The notes beneath the pieces were generated by a model, which saw nothing but the letters and a program-made list of their open reading frames with translations, was not told the origin of the DNA and made no database searches. DNA of 64,000 nt. Source: Bartonella taylorii 8TBB. Lineage in GTDB: Bacteria > Pseudomonadota > Alphaproteobacteria > Rhizobiales > Rhizobiaceae. The stretch covers positions 310,001 through 374,000 of the forward strand of contig NZ_CADEAG010000001.1 in assembly GCF_902825155.1 (NCBI RefSeq), read 5' to 3'. Every line of letters begins with the position of its first letter. The stretch's first letter is position 1. Positions 9,399 to 19,075 of this stretch are shown one piece after another. A program made the translations under genes and the position numbers.

Positions 9399-9535
9399 GT
9401 ACTAAACATAAGTCGTAGCGACTTCATGAAAAGAAAAAATGGCTTTTTAGAGGCAGATCGATAAATTTTAAAAATAATAGTGAAAAAAATATATAAAAGT
9501 GAATTGTTTTTTTGAAATGGAGAAATGAAATTGTC

Positions 9536-12442
9536 ATGAAAGCAACAGATCATCTTTTTTTGGTTGATGGATCGGGCTATATTTTTCGTGCTTACTACGC
9601 TTTGCCACCTTTAAAGCGCAAAAAGGATGGGCTTCCTGTGGGAGCTGTAGCTGGTTTTTGTAATATGCTGTGGAAATTGCTCTGTGATGCACGCAATACA
9701 GCTACCGGCGTTGTTCCAACGCATTTTGCTGTTATTTTTGACTATTCATCCGATACATTTCGGAAACAAATTTATCCACAATATAAAGCTAATCGGGAGA
9801 CACCTCCTGAAGATCTTATTCCTCAATTTGCTCTAATACGCCAAGCAACAAGGGCTTTTAATTTGCCTTGTATCGAAAAGGAAGGATTTGAAGCGGATGA
9901 TTTAATTGCTACCTATGCAACACTGGCAACAAAGATTGGGGCAAAAACAACGATTATCTCTTCTGATAAAGATCTTATGCAATTAGTAAATACGCATGTA
10001 TCTTTATATGATGGAATGAAAGATAAGCATATCGGTATTTCTGAGGTTGTAGAGAAATGGGGTGTTGTTCCTGAAAAAATGGTCGATTTACAAGCTTTGA
10101 TTGGAGATCTAACAGATAATGTTCCAGGAATTCCAGGCATTGGTCCCAAAATTGCAGCCCAATTGTTAGATCAATTTGATTCTCTTGATCTTTTGTTACA
10201 GCGAGTGACAGAAGTTAAGCAAACAAAACGACGTGAAAATATTCAAATTTATAGTGAACAAGCAAAAATTTCTCGTGAACTCGTTCGGCTTAAAACAGAT
10301 GTACCTGTAGATAATGATTTAGATGATTTTGTTTTAGAATCACAAGATGGTCCACGCTTAATCGCTTTTCTTAAAGCGATGGAATTTACGACATTAACAC
10401 GTCGTGTAGCAGCGACAACAGAATGTGACGCAGCAGTTATTGATGCACTCGATATAAATGTTGAGTGGGAAAAACCCACTCATGGGCGTGATTTTGATGT
10501 TAAAAAAATTGAGGGAGCATCTTTTCATGATTTTTCTGAAAATTCTCCACAATGTTTAGCACAAAAACGTAAAGATCAAGCTCTTACCCAAAAAATTACA
10601 AGAGATACCTATACAACTATTCTTGATGAAGAAATCTTGAAAAAATGGTTGTCAAAAACACAAGAGCAAGGCTTCTTTGCTTTTGATACTGAAACCACTT
10701 CTCTTGATCCACTGCAAGCAGAGATTGTTGGTTTTTCATTGGCATTACAGCCTGGAGAAGCTGCTTATGTACCCCTTGAACACGTTGAAGGAGGAGATGA
10801 TCTTTTAGGCGGTGGGCGCATTGTCAAACAGATTGAGGTACAAAAAGCTTTGGCACTTTTAAAGCCGATATTAGAAGACCAGTCGGTGTTAAAAATTGGT
10901 CAGAATATAAAGTATGATTGGTTGGTGATGAAGCAATACGGCATTGTGATACGCTCTTTTGATGACACCATGCTTTTATCATATGTTTTAGATACAGGAA
11001 CTCTAACACATAATATGGACGATTTATCTGAGCGTTGGCTTGGACATAAACCGATTGCTTACAAAGATCTAACGTATAACGGAAAAAAGATAACTTCTTT
11101 TGCGCAAGTGGATTTAAAACAGGCAACTCTTTATGCAGCGGAAGATGCCGATGTAACGCTGCGTTTGTGGCAAGTTTTAAAACCGCAACTTGTGGCGCAA
11201 GCGATGACAAAAATTTATGAGCGTCTTGATCGACCACTGGTAGAAGTTCTTGCAAGAATGGAAGAACGCGGGATTCTTGTTGATCGACAGATTTTATTGC
11301 GTCTTTCAGGAGAATTAGCGCAGGCTGCTTTTCTTCTAGAAGAGGAAATTTATCAATTGGCTGATGAAAAGTTTAATCTTGCCTCGCCAAAGCAATTGGG
11401 TGATATCCTTTTTGGCAAAATGGGATTACCTGGAGGTGCTAAAACCAAGGGGGGACAGTGGTCAACCTCTGCGCAGACCTTAGAGGAATTAGCTGCTGAG
11501 GGTCATATTTTACCTCGTAAAATTATTGATTGGCGTCAACTTGCAAAGCTAAAATCCACTTATGCAGATGCTCTACCTTCTTACATTTTACCAAAAACAG
11601 GGCGTGTTCATACCAATTATTCTTTGGCAACAACATCAACGGGGCGGTTGTCATCATCAGATCCCAATTTACAAAATATTCCAGTGCGGACTGCTGAAGG
11701 GCGTAAAATACGCACGGCTTTCATCGCTCCAAAAGGACATGTACTACTATCGGCTGATTATAGCCAGATTGAATTGCGCATTCTTGCACATATTGCCGAC
11801 ATTACGGCGCTAAAGGAAGCTTTTGCAAAAGGTCAGGATATTCACGCTATAACGGCATCGCAAATGTTTGGGGTTCCTATAGAGGGAATGCACTCAGATA
11901 TAAGACGACGTGCAAAAGCGATTAATTTTGGCATTATTTATGGCATTTCAGCTTTTGGATTAGCCAATCAATTGGGTCTTTCGCGGCAGGAAGCTGGGCG
12001 TTATATTCAACTTTATTTTGAAAGATTTCCGGGAATTAAAGACTATATGGAAACGACTAAAACATTTGTACGCCAAAATGGTTATGTAGAGACTATTTTT
12101 GGACGCCGTATCCATTATCCGGAAATAAAATCAGCTAATCTACAAGTCCGTTCTTTTAATGAACGTGCTGCTATCAATGCACCGATTCAAGGATCAGCGG
12201 CGGATATTATCCGTCGTGCCATGATTCAAATGGAAGAAGCTTTGGAAAAAGAAAAACTATCGGCAAAGATGCTGCTACAAGTGCATGATGAACTCATTTT
12301 TGAGGTACCAGAAGACGAAAGTGAAAAAACCATGGCTGTTGTTAAAAAGGTTATGGAAAATGCTACAATGCCGGTTCTTTCTTTGTCTGTACCACTTGAA
12401 GTGAAAGTAATGGTTGCTCAAAATTGGGAGGAGGCACATTAG
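9536..12442 (+). CDS. polA: DNA polymerase I
   Basis: PolA fills gaps and removes RNA primers. The 968-residue protein has all three parts. The 5'-3' exonuclease begins with LVDGSGYIFRAYYAL. A complete 3'-5' proofreading domain has FDTETTSLDP (about 385). The family A polymerase has motif A SADYSQIELRILAH, motif B RRRAKAINFGIIYG and motif C QVHDELIFEVP. The frame extends upstream to a TTG at 9512, but the ATG at 9536, with GGAGA upstream, gives the normal family start. The gene converges on the next gene with a 4-bp overlap. Confidence 0.96.
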   Translation: MKATDHLFLVDGSGYIFRAYYALPPLKRKKDGLPVGAVAGFCNMLWKLLCDARNTATGVVPTHFAVIFDYSSDTFRKQIYPQYKANRETPPEDLIPQFALIRQATRAFNLPCIEKEGFEADDLIATYATLATKIGAKTTIISSDKDLMQLVNTHVSLYDGMKDKHIGISEVVEKWGVVPEKMVDLQALIGDLTDNVPGIPGIGPKIAAQLLDQFDSLDLLLQRVTEVKQTKRRENIQIYSEQAKISRELVRLKTDVPVDNDLDDFVLESQDGPRLIAFLKAMEFTTLTRRVAATTECDAAVIDALDINVEWEKPTHGRDFDVKKIEGASFHDFSENSPQCLAQKRKDQALTQKITRDTYTTILDEEILKKWLSKTQEQGFFAFDTETTSLDPLQAEIVGFSLALQPGEAAYVPLEHVEGGDDLLGGGRIVKQIEVQKALALLKPILEDQSVLKIGQNIKYDWLVMKQYGIVIRSFDDTMLLSYVLDTGTLTHNMDDLSERWLGHKPIAYKDLTYNGKKITSFAQVDLKQATLYAAEDADVTLRLWQVLKPQLVAQAMTKIYERLDRPLVEVLARMEERGILVDRQILLRLSGELAQAAFLLEEEIYQLADEKFNLASPKQLGDILFGKMGLPGGAKTKGGQWSTSAQTLEELAAEGHILPRKIIDWRQLAKLKSTYADALPSYILPKTGRVHTNYSLATTSTGRLSSSDPNLQNIPVRTAEGRKIRTAFIAPKGHVLLSADYSQIELRILAHIADITALKEAFAKGQDIHAITASQMFGVPIEGMHSDIRRRAKAINFGIIYGISAFGLANQLGLSRQEAGRYIQLYFERFPGIKDYMETTKTFVRQNGYVETIFGRRIHYPEIKSANLQVRSFNERAAINAPIQGSAADIIRRAMIQMEEALEKEKLSAKMLLQVHDELIFEVPEDESEKTMAVVKKVMENATMPVLSLSVPLEVKVMVAQNWEEAH

Positions 12443-13317
12443 CCTTTTTCGCTTATTTTGTTTTTAAGAATGGTCATTGCATTGGCAAGATCAAGATAAG
12501 CTTTGATAGGCAAATGATCTGAAGCAATACGTGCAAGTGGTGAATGATGATTTTCAATATTTGTTAGCAATTGATGGGGAAAAGCAAGAATTCTATCAAG
12601 AGCCAAAAAGGGAAAACGAGAAGGAAAACTTGGTACAGTTCCAAGTGTGCTATCAAAATAGGGAGAGAAATGATTTAAAGAAGAGCCTTTTCCTATCCGC
12701 CATTCATTAAAATCCCCAACGAGGAGTGTCGGCATAAGGGGGCGTTTTTGCAGAAGTGCAAGGAGCGTTTTTGTTTGTTGATTACGAGAATGGCGTAATA
12801 AGCCAAAATGAGCGGCAATAATACGTATAAGGCCTACTTCCATTTCAAACTCTACAATCACAGCACCACGTGGTTCAATACCAGGAAGAGTGACTTGTAG
12901 GATATCGCGTACATGTCCTTTTCGCAAAAAAAGAGCGTTCCCATGCCAGCCATGCCCTTGAGGTGACATGGTATTCAGAGGCACTGGAATCAGACCTGTT
13001 TCGGCCTTTAATAGTTGAAGATCAATCAAGCCAATGCGTTCACCAAAACGTTTGTCTGCTTCTTGAAGGGCAAGAATATCAACGCGCAATTCAGCAATAA
13101 CACGTACAATACGCGTAGGATTAAAAATTTTATCAACACCTACGCATTTATGAACATTATAGGAAGCAACAGTAAGATCATAGTTATTGTTCTGATTGAT
13201 TATCTCTGATCGATGATGAGAATGGCTGCGAATAGTATGTAAAAGGGAACCACGAAGCTTTTGCTGGATAAATGCGGTAAACTGAGGAAATTTTTGCTTA
13301 TAAGGTATCTTTGTCAT
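12439..13317 (-). CDS. Endonuclease/exonuclease/phosphatase family protein
   Basis: The 292-residue protein belongs to the metal-dependent fold shared by exonuclease III, DNase I and phosphoinositide phosphatases. Seen are ASYNVHKCVG near 50, LQEADKRF with the catalytic glutamate, GDFNEW with the Asp/Asn pair, and the terminal SDHLPIKAYL with the catalytic histidine. Its substrate cannot be told: this subfamily includes nucleases and phosphodiesterases. No signal peptide is evident. It is convergent with polA, overlapping by four bases. The upstream side carries a strong terminator shared with the next gene. Confidence 0.8.
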   Translation of the reverse strand: MTKIPYKQKFPQFTAFIQQKLRGSLLHTIRSHSHHRSEIINQNNNYDLTVASYNVHKCVGVDKIFNPTRIVRVIAELRVDILALQEADKRFGERIGLIDLQLLKAETGLIPVPLNTMSPQGHGWHGNALFLRKGHVRDILQVTLPGIEPRGAVIVEFEMEVGLIRIIAAHFGLLRHSRNQQTKTLLALLQKRPLMPTLLVGDFNEWRIGKGSSLNHFSPYFDSTLGTVPSFPSRFPFLALDRILAFPHQLLTNIENHHSPLARIASDHLPIKAYLDLANAMTILKNKISEKG

Positions 13318-13370
13318 TTTATGAAGAGGGTTGTACTAAGAGGTAAGGGTAAGCATTTGTGCTAAAAACA

Positions 13371-13406
13371 AAAGAACCTTGTTTCTTTTTAGAAACAAGG
13401 TTCTTT
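13371..13406. terminator. Strong hairpin terminator, likely bidirectional
   Basis: AAAGAACCTTGTTTC (13371-13385) and GAAACAAGGTTCTTT (13392-13406) form a perfect 15-bp stem with a six-base loop. A and T runs on both flanks suit termination on either strand. It lies just after the Bax-inhibitor-1 gene. Confidence 0.8.
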
Positions 13407-13434
13407 AATTGAGCTATAACTTTGACTTTTACAA

Positions 13435-14208
13435 TCAATCACGGTTTGAGCCAAGAAATTGTAGCAAGAAGACAAACATATTGATGAAATCAAGATAAAG
13501 ATTCAGTGCACCCATAATAATCTTACGACCTTTCGTGTCACTTTCATCTCCTTCGTAATACATCAACTTAATGCTTTGTGTGTCGTAAGCTGTTAAACCA
13601 GCAAAAATCAACACGCCAATCACGGAGATAGCAAATTGCAAGGCACTTGATCCAAGAAAGATATTCACAATCATAGAAAAAAACAAACCGATCAAACCCA
13701 TAAAAAGGAATGAACCTATCGCCGTAAGGTCACGCTTTGTTGTATAACCATAAAGTGAAAGAGAACCAAAAGCCGCAGCGGAAATAACAAATGTTTGCAC
13801 AATACTTTCTGTCGTATAGCGCAAAATGATTGAGGACAGTGAAAGCCCAACGAGAGCAGCATAACCAAAAAAGAGACTGCGGGCTGCACTTGTACTCAAC
13901 GTGTTGATTTTGAAACTGAGGAATAATACTGCCACAAGTGGTGCAAACATAACAATATAAGAGAGCGGCGATGTATAAAATGTTACTCCAAACGAGGTTA
14001 AGTAAACACTGCTATTGATTTGAGCGGCTGCCTGGCTCATATCTGTTGTCGTTGCTAATGATGCAATTGCGTAAGCAGCAGCGGCTGTAATAAGCAAACC
14101 AATGGCCATTGTATTATAGACGCCCAGCATATAGCTGCGCAATCCTTGATCAATTGATGCATCGGCACGGGAAACAGACGCCGAACGTAAATTTTTAAAA
14201 TCAGCCAT
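13435..14208 (-). CDS. Bax inhibitor-1/YccA family inner-membrane protein
   Basis: This 257-residue protein has about seven hydrophobic segments from residue 30 onward and the family features LRSYMLGVYNTMAIGLL near the start and GLTAYDTQSIKLMYYEGD toward the end. It finishes with LNLYLDFINMFVFLLQFLGSNRD. Bacterial members act as pH-sensitive calcium leak channels or modulators of membrane proteolysis; which applies here is unknown. It is monocistronic, with a strong terminator after it and a 935-bp spacer before it. Confidence 0.9.
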   Translation of the reverse strand: MADFKNLRSASVSRADASIDQGLRSYMLGVYNTMAIGLLITAAAAYAIASLATTTDMSQAAAQINSSVYLTSFGVTFYTSPLSYIVMFAPLVAVLFLSFKINTLSTSAARSLFFGYAALVGLSLSSIILRYTTESIVQTFVISAAAFGSLSLYGYTTKRDLTAIGSFLFMGLIGLFFSMIVNIFLGSSALQFAISVIGVLIFAGLTAYDTQSIKLMYYEGDESDTKGRKIIMGALNLYLDFINMFVFLLQFLGSNRD

Positions 14209-15143
14209 AATATAAAGTCCTTTAGCATATGTTCCACCAGATGTTGGGGTTAAAAAAGATCTATGCCATTAAAACCGTAAGCTTGTGTAAGCTCTTACCT
14301 TAGCATATACAACCAACCCCAGGCGCCGCTGGCGGAATTCCAGCATACCTTCCCTTATTATGGAGATTTATTTTAAAATTACAAGAGACTTATCTTGGGA
14401 AGAAACCTTACAAATTGGTAAGAAAGATATTTATTTTCAATAAAACCATTAAGTCTTTATTTATAACGCTTTTGTGAGGGAGAAGGTTAAAGTAGACTTT
14501 TTTATTGCTCATAATATAATATCAAATCTATTAGGCACCACTATCTTTGTGTTTATGAAACTACAAACAGCACCAATCATTATATTTTGATTACCAATGT
14601 TGCGTCTGCAAGTTCCATCAAAGGTATATTGTATTATTTAAAACAGCATTTTCAAAACATATACCAATTCATCTATTGATCTTTTATTAAATGTTTTTTC
14701 TGTTTTAGAGTAAAGCAGTGTGAAACAGTCAAATTCCGCAATATCAAAGAGTCTGAATTCGATATGAAAAATGGTTACTTGTATTTAAAATTAATGAGTT
14801 AATTTTATAATTGGAAGATATGTAAAAAAGAGAGCAATGAAAGAATGAAAAGAATTTGTGCAATTATTTTAGTATAACGACTATAGCCATTAAAAAAACA
14901 ACGCGGAAAATGATAAAGTAAAAAAATGCAGTTTTTTTAAAAAAACAGTTTGCCCTTGATGCTTTAAAAGCATAGCTGTAAAAATAACAGAACAGAATTC
15001 TTTTAACAAAACGATAACATAAAATCGTAAAAAACGATTTCCATAATATAAGGTATGAAGATGTGCATATCTTATCAATATATTCTATGAAATGCGATTG
15101 TTTTTGGCAAATGAACAAGCTTTTATTCAGACGGTTTACGATT
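14209..15143. other. 935-bp spacer, no convincing gene
   Basis: No intact gene is recognised. Close to the Bax-inhibitor-1 start a GC-rich patch stands out in AT-rich DNA (GGCGCCGCTGGCG near 14322-14334, then GGAATTCC), and CTTTAGCATATG (about 14220) recurs as CTTAGCATATA (about 14300), which may mark promoter-proximal sites. A 13-bp sequence at 14597 recurs at 44102. A minus-strand frame at 14864-15118 is hydrophobic and low in complexity and is probably not a gene. Confidence 0.5.
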
Positions 15144-15626
15144 CTAAGAATGTTTTGCTTTTACCCAAATTCGTAATTCTTCAATTAAGATAGCAATAAC
15201 ACCAAGTGTGATAAACGTATCTGCAAGATTAAAAATAGCAAAATAAAAAATATCATCAATATGAAAGAGGATATAATCAATAACATGGTGGAAGCGGATA
15301 CGGTCAATAAGATTGCCAATTGCCCCACCGATGATAAGGGTAAGACCAAAACGCGTTAATGATTTATTATATTCAACCTTTTTCCAAAGCCATAAGAGAA
15401 AAACAATAATAATAAGTGTAATGGCAATAAATCCCCATTGAGAAAAGGAGGAAAAAAATGAAAATGCAATACCAGAATTACGCACATGGTAGAGAGAAAG
15501 AAAAGGAAGAAGCCGGCTTGCTGTTCCTAAGGGCATATTGTGCATAATCCAGTATTTGACTGCTTGATCAAGTCCTACTGTCAGAACCAAGCCAAGGAGG
15601 AAAAAAGGCAGTGATTTACGTATCAT
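15144..15626 (-). CDS. lspA: Lipoprotein signal peptidase LspA
   Basis: LspA cleaves signal peptides from diacylated prolipoproteins in the inner membrane. The 160-residue protein has four hydrophobic segments and the two catalytic aspartates in DRIRFHHVIDYI and FNLADTFI. Its ATG lies inside the end of the upstream methyltransferase gene (11-bp overlap), so the methyltransferase pair and lspA form a leftward operon. Length is normal. Confidence 0.95.
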   Translation of the reverse strand: MIRKSLPFFLLGLVLTVGLDQAVKYWIMHNMPLGTASRLLPFLSLYHVRNSGIAFSFFSSFSQWGFIAITLIIIVFLLWLWKKVEYNKSLTRFGLTLIIGGAIGNLIDRIRFHHVIDYILFHIDDIFYFAIFNLADTFITLGVIAILIEELRIWVKAKHS

Positions 15627-16470
15627 GTTCTGGCCTCATATGTTCCAGTTTTAAATAAGGACGGCGGATTTCATAAAGCATGAGAGCTGTTGCTATCGCC
15701 AAATTAAGCGAATCAGCCCGCCCACTTTGTGGAATACGTGCGAGTTTATCACAACGATCTGCAAGAATATCTGGTAAACCTTGTTTTTCATTTCCCATGA
15801 GAAGTATAACAGGACCATTTTTGAAATTAATTGTACGATAATCGGTAGATCCCTTGAGATGCGTGCCGACAACCGTGCCTTTTAAATTTTGAGACCAGGT
15901 TAAAAAGGTGCTTTCATCACAGTGATAAAGTGGTATAGAAAAAACCGATCCCATTGTTGCCCGTACTGTTTCGGGTGAGAAAGGATCTGTTGTTTCTCCA
16001 ATCAAAATAACACCTTTAGCTCCTACTGCATCGGCAGTACGAATAATGGTGCCGAGATTTCCAGGGTCACGCACCCGATCAAGCGCGACATAAACGGCAT
16101 CGGCTTCTCCTTTTATCATTTCAAGTGGTTGCCATTGTTGTTTGAAGATACCAATAACTGTTTGTGGATTATCGCGACGGGTAATGGATTCCATCACTTT
16201 TTGTGAGGCTTTAATGACAAAACCGCCATTTGCCACGGTGCGTGCAGCGGTGTTTTCGATAGCAGTGTTCTCCATTTTGCTTTTAGAAAAAATGAGTGTC
16301 TGTATTGTCCAGCCGAGGTTGAGAGCATCAATCACCAATTTCGGTCCTTCTGCCATGAAAAGACCTTCTCGATTACGGTTTTTTTTCTGGTTAAGTGCTC
16401 GAATGTCCTTGATGATAGGATTGCTAAGGGAGCTGATTTCTTTAACTTTACCGATTTTTGGTATACACAT
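15616..16470 (-). CDS. TrmH/SpoU-family RNA 2'-O-methyltransferase
   Basis: This SPOUT enzyme should methylate a ribose 2'-OH in tRNA or rRNA. N-terminal LSNPIIKDIRAL is the substrate-binding domain start. Motif 1 is DRVRDPGNLGTIIRTADA, motif 2 is LLMGNEKQGLP and motif 3 is IPQSGRADSLNLAIA. Extending to the upstream TTG would overlap the preceding gene; the ATG at 16470, two bases after the upstream stop, is chosen and gives 284 residues. The exact target nucleotide is not predictable. Confidence 0.9.
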   Translation of the reverse strand: MCIPKIGKVKEISSLSNPIIKDIRALNQKKNRNREGLFMAEGPKLVIDALNLGWTIQTLIFSKSKMENTAIENTAARTVANGGFVIKASQKVMESITRRDNPQTVIGIFKQQWQPLEMIKGEADAVYVALDRVRDPGNLGTIIRTADAVGAKGVILIGETTDPFSPETVRATMGSVFSIPLYHCDESTFLTWSQNLKGTVVGTHLKGSTDYRTINFKNGPVILLMGNEKQGLPDILADRCDKLARIPQSGRADSLNLAIATALMLYEIRRPYLKLEHMRPEHDT

Positions 16471-16472
16471 AT

Positions 16473-17417
16473 TCAGGCAATCCAACGGCTAAAAAGAGAA
16501 GTGGAAAGGGCGCGTCCCGCGGATTCTTCACGCAAGATTAGTTCTCCTGATTCAACCGTACCACCAAAATTTATGAATTCATCACGCATTAAAGTGTGAA
16601 GTGCGTAGAAGGAAGCACGAATAGAATAAGTGGTAAGTACGATAGAAAGAGGTTTATTGGAGAGAAGTTTACGACAGTTTGTGATCATAGCTGGTAAATG
16701 ATCAAACAGTTGCCAAATTTCGCCATGGGGTCCACGCCCATAGGCAGGAGGGTCGAGAAGAATCATATCATAGTTTTTTTTCCGACGCAGTTCGCGTTCG
16801 ACAAATTTTATGGCATCATCGCAAATCCAGCGAATAGAGCTACCTGATAATCCTGCTTTTTCTTGATTAGCTTTTGCCCAAGCGATAGCTTTTTTAGATG
16901 CATCAACATGTGTAACATTTGCGCCAGCACGTGCTCCAATCAGAGAGGCAATACCTGTGTAGCCAAAAAGATTGAGCAGCTTGATCGGACGTGTTGTGTT
17001 GACAATTTGTTCTTCCATAAAACGCCAATGGGCATCTTGTTCAGGAAAGACTCCTACATGACGAAAGGAAGTAAAACGACCTAGAAAGGGCAGCCCATTC
17101 CAAGAAAGTGGCCAAGTTTCACCAAGCGGTTTTTTAGGAAAATACCAACGACCAACACCTTCTTCATCTCGATTGCCTGTGAAAATAGCATCAACATCAG
17201 CCCATTGTTCTTGTGATAAAACGGGTTTCCATAGTGCTTGACCTTCAGGACGAATAATGCGGTAAGCTCCATAACGTTCTAATTTTTGCCCATTCCCAGA
17301 GTCAATGAGAGCATAATCTGCACTCATACTTGTTTCTAAAATAAGAGGTAACTTTTCCTGCGGATATTTATCGTTGCGTTGAGGTTTAAAGCATTGTGCA
17401 GGCATGTTCGCTATCAT
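16473..17417 (-). CDS. Class I SAM-dependent RNA methyltransferase, RlmI-like
   Basis: The 314-residue protein has a Rossmann methyltransferase core with motif I LNLFGYTGIASLIGARAGA (about 140), the acidic VTHVDASKKA after it, and motif IV LLDPPAYGRGPHG near 225. The DPPAY motif suggests a base methyltransferase of the RlmI/RlmK/RsmC type. It stops two bases before the SpoU methyltransferase start, so the two are co-transcribed with lspA. The substrate is inferred as rRNA from the fold only. Confidence 0.8.
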   Translation of the reverse strand: MIANMPAQCFKPQRNDKYPQEKLPLILETSMSADYALIDSGNGQKLERYGAYRIIRPEGQALWKPVLSQEQWADVDAIFTGNRDEEGVGRWYFPKKPLGETWPLSWNGLPFLGRFTSFRHVGVFPEQDAHWRFMEEQIVNTTRPIKLLNLFGYTGIASLIGARAGANVTHVDASKKAIAWAKANQEKAGLSGSSIRWICDDAIKFVERELRRKKNYDMILLDPPAYGRGPHGEIWQLFDHLPAMITNCRKLLSNKPLSIVLTTYSIRASFYALHTLMRDEFINFGGTVESGELILREESAGRALSTSLFSRWIA

Positions 17418-17572
17418 AATACAGATTTTTAAAAATTTGTGTTAAAAGGCTCTTAAATTTCTCATAAGAGTGCAAAAGCTTAAAGTGAATTAAAGCATGT
17501 ATAGGAAAAAAGAGGAAGAGTACTTTTAATTCTGCACAGAACCAGTCGGGAAAAAGTTTCTCTAAAGTATTA

Positions 17573-17881
17573 TTATACCATGTCTGTGATCGACGTTTTT
17601 AATTTTTCGAGCTCAGCTTTACTTTTTTTGAGAGCTTTTTTACATTTATGATACGCAAACCAATTTATTAGGCTTCCTAATAAAATACCAAGACCGAAAA
17701 AAACAAAGAACCATATAAAAAAAGGAGCGTGATAAGTAAAATTTCCAGAGCTTATCTGAAAAGGATCAAGGGTTAATGTAACCATCTGACGATTAGCTAC
17801 GATAATAGCAAGCAAAAATGCTGTGAGAATCACTACAATAATTGCTAAAAGGATACGCTTGATTGTCATAAGTTTACTCAT
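17573..17881 (-). CDS. LapA-family small inner-membrane protein (DUF1049)
   Basis: This 102-residue protein has two membrane segments, around residues 8-30 and 48-70, and a charged C-terminal helix [19 protein letters not shown] that looks like a short coiled coil. This is the layout of LapA/YciS, which in E. coli works with LapB in LPS assembly control. Its ATG overlaps the ihfB stop by four bases. The LPS export genes lie just to the right on the other strand. LapB is not seen here, so the role is open. Confidence 0.75.
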   Translation of the reverse strand: MSKLMTIKRILLAIIVVILTAFLLAIIVANRQMVTLTLDPFQISSGNFTYHAPFFIWFFVFFGLGILLGSLINWFAYHKCKKALKKSKAELEKLKTSITDMV

Positions 17882-18156
17882 TGGTTAAGACGATCACGCA
17901 AATCCTTGCCAGTTTTGAAAAAAGGAATCCATTTTTCTTCAACGACGACGGCTTCACCTGTTCGTGGGTTACGGCCGTTACGGGCTGAACGGCTTTTGAC
18001 AGAAAAAGCTCCAAAACCGCGAAGCTCAACACGATTACCATTCGCAAGTGCTGTTGAAATTTCCTCAAAAATGGCGTTTACAATATTTTCCACGTCACGT
18101 TGAAAAAGATGTGGATTCTGACGGGCAATAATTTGCACAAGCTCTGATTTAACCAA
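17878..18156 (-). CDS. ihfB: Integration host factor beta subunit
   Basis: IHF-beta dimerises with IHF-alpha to bend DNA at specific sites in replication and transcription. The protein matches the family throughout, with the DNA-binding arm core [10 protein letters not shown]. The frame reaches upstream to a TTG at 18177, but the TTG at 18156, five bases after GAGG, gives the standard N-terminus [10 protein letters not shown] and 92 residues. No ATG is available, so a TTG start is inferred. Its stop overlaps the lapA-like start by four bases. Confidence 0.92.
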   Translation of the reverse strand: MVKSELVQIIARQNPHLFQRDVENIVNAIFEEISTALANGNRVELRGFGAFSVKSRSARNGRNPRTGEAVVVEEKWIPFFKTGKDLRDRLNQ

Positions 18157-18347
18157 AATAGCCTCGCTTTCACACAAAAAGATTTTCTATAATTGTGCAT
18201 TCCATGTATGCATATTACAATATATAAATGGATGGAAGCAAAATAAAACCAAGAAAAAACAAATTGCAAGAAACAAAATTTTAAAATACACCTTATAGGG
18301 GGGTATAAAAATTGAAAAATGCGGAACATTTAAGAGATTAGGATAGT

Positions 18348-18992
18348 ATGTCCGTACACAATCATCATGAAGACTTTTTAACGCAATCATCTTTTGGTGA
18401 TGTTTTTAAAAAAGCATCCCGTCATTCGCGTCGCATTAGCGTATTAAAATTTCTTTTACCTCTCTTAGCATTGGCTATAGCTCTTATTTTTTGCTGGTTT
18501 ACATTTTTCTTTGTTCCCGTTGCTTCTGACCCTTTGACTGTGAATAATGAAGGGGAGGGGGTAATGAAATTGACAATGCGCAATCCAAAATTAGAAGGTT
18601 ACACGCGCGCTCATGAACCTTATTGGCTTAAAGCAGAAGAGGCATTTCAAGGTCGTACACGTTCTGGAGTGATTGGGTTGCAAAACATTACGGCCGAGGT
18701 ATCTGTGGGCAAACAAAAACGCGTTTTTCTTGATGCGCAAGGGGGATCTTACGATAATATGAATGGTTATTTACAATTGGATAAGCCATTCACCATTACA
18801 ACAAATGACGGAATGATTGCACAGTTTATAGCAGCAGATATTAATTTATCAGAAGGGCAATTAAATACGAAACAACCCGTCAATATTCAGCGTGCAGGTT
18901 TACATCTTGCAGCAAATGCTTTGCAAATTCGAGAAAAAGGACAAAATATATACTTTCATGGTGGTGTGCGTTTAGTGTTTGACAAACAATGA
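18348..18992 (+). CDS. lptC: LPS export protein LptC
   Basis: LptC is a bitopic inner-membrane protein that passes LPS from the LptBFG transporter to LptA. The 214-residue protein has a short cytoplasmic N-terminus, one membrane segment (about residues 30-52), and a periplasmic beta-jellyroll domain. AGGA sits five bases before the ATG. It heads lptC-lptA-lptB. A 170-bp spacer separates it from divergent ihfB and should hold both promoters. Confidence 0.88.
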   Translation: MSVHNHHEDFLTQSSFGDVFKKASRHSRRISVLKFLLPLLALAIALIFCWFTFFFVPVASDPLTVNNEGEGVMKLTMRNPKLEGYTRAHEPYWLKAEEAFQGRTRSGVIGLQNITAEVSVGKQKRVFLDAQGGSYDNMNGYLQLDKPFTITTNDGMIAQFIAADINLSEGQLNTKQPVNIQRAGLHLAANALQIREKGQNIYFHGGVRLVFDKQ

Positions 18993-19075
18993 GAGAGTAT
19001 CGATACGAACCTTAAGTGATCTTTATGAAAGAGAAGTATGTGTATATATAAACAGAAGAATATGAGAGTGATGAG

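Larger units (their letters stand above)
9201..9535. other. dnaQ-polA spacer with structured leader
   Basis: The 335-bp gap contains an 11-bp perfect inverted repeat (9283-9315), a smaller stem ATAGC/GCTAT (9326-9341), a strong Shine-Dalgarno sequence with a 13-codon reading frame (9357-9398), and the small inverted repeat AAGTCG-TAG-CGACTT just after it. This combination looks like a leader or small-RNA locus rather than empty DNA. Confidence 0.5.

Noticed and set aside
10824-11255. 143-codon minus-strand frame inside polA
   Set aside because: Antisense shadow of an intact polymerase gene; no ribosome site and no recognisable family.
14864-15118. 84-codon hydrophobic minus-strand frame next to lspA
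   Set aside because: Low-complexity Phe/Tyr/Ile-rich translation of AT-rich DNA with no ribosome site; no family resemblance.
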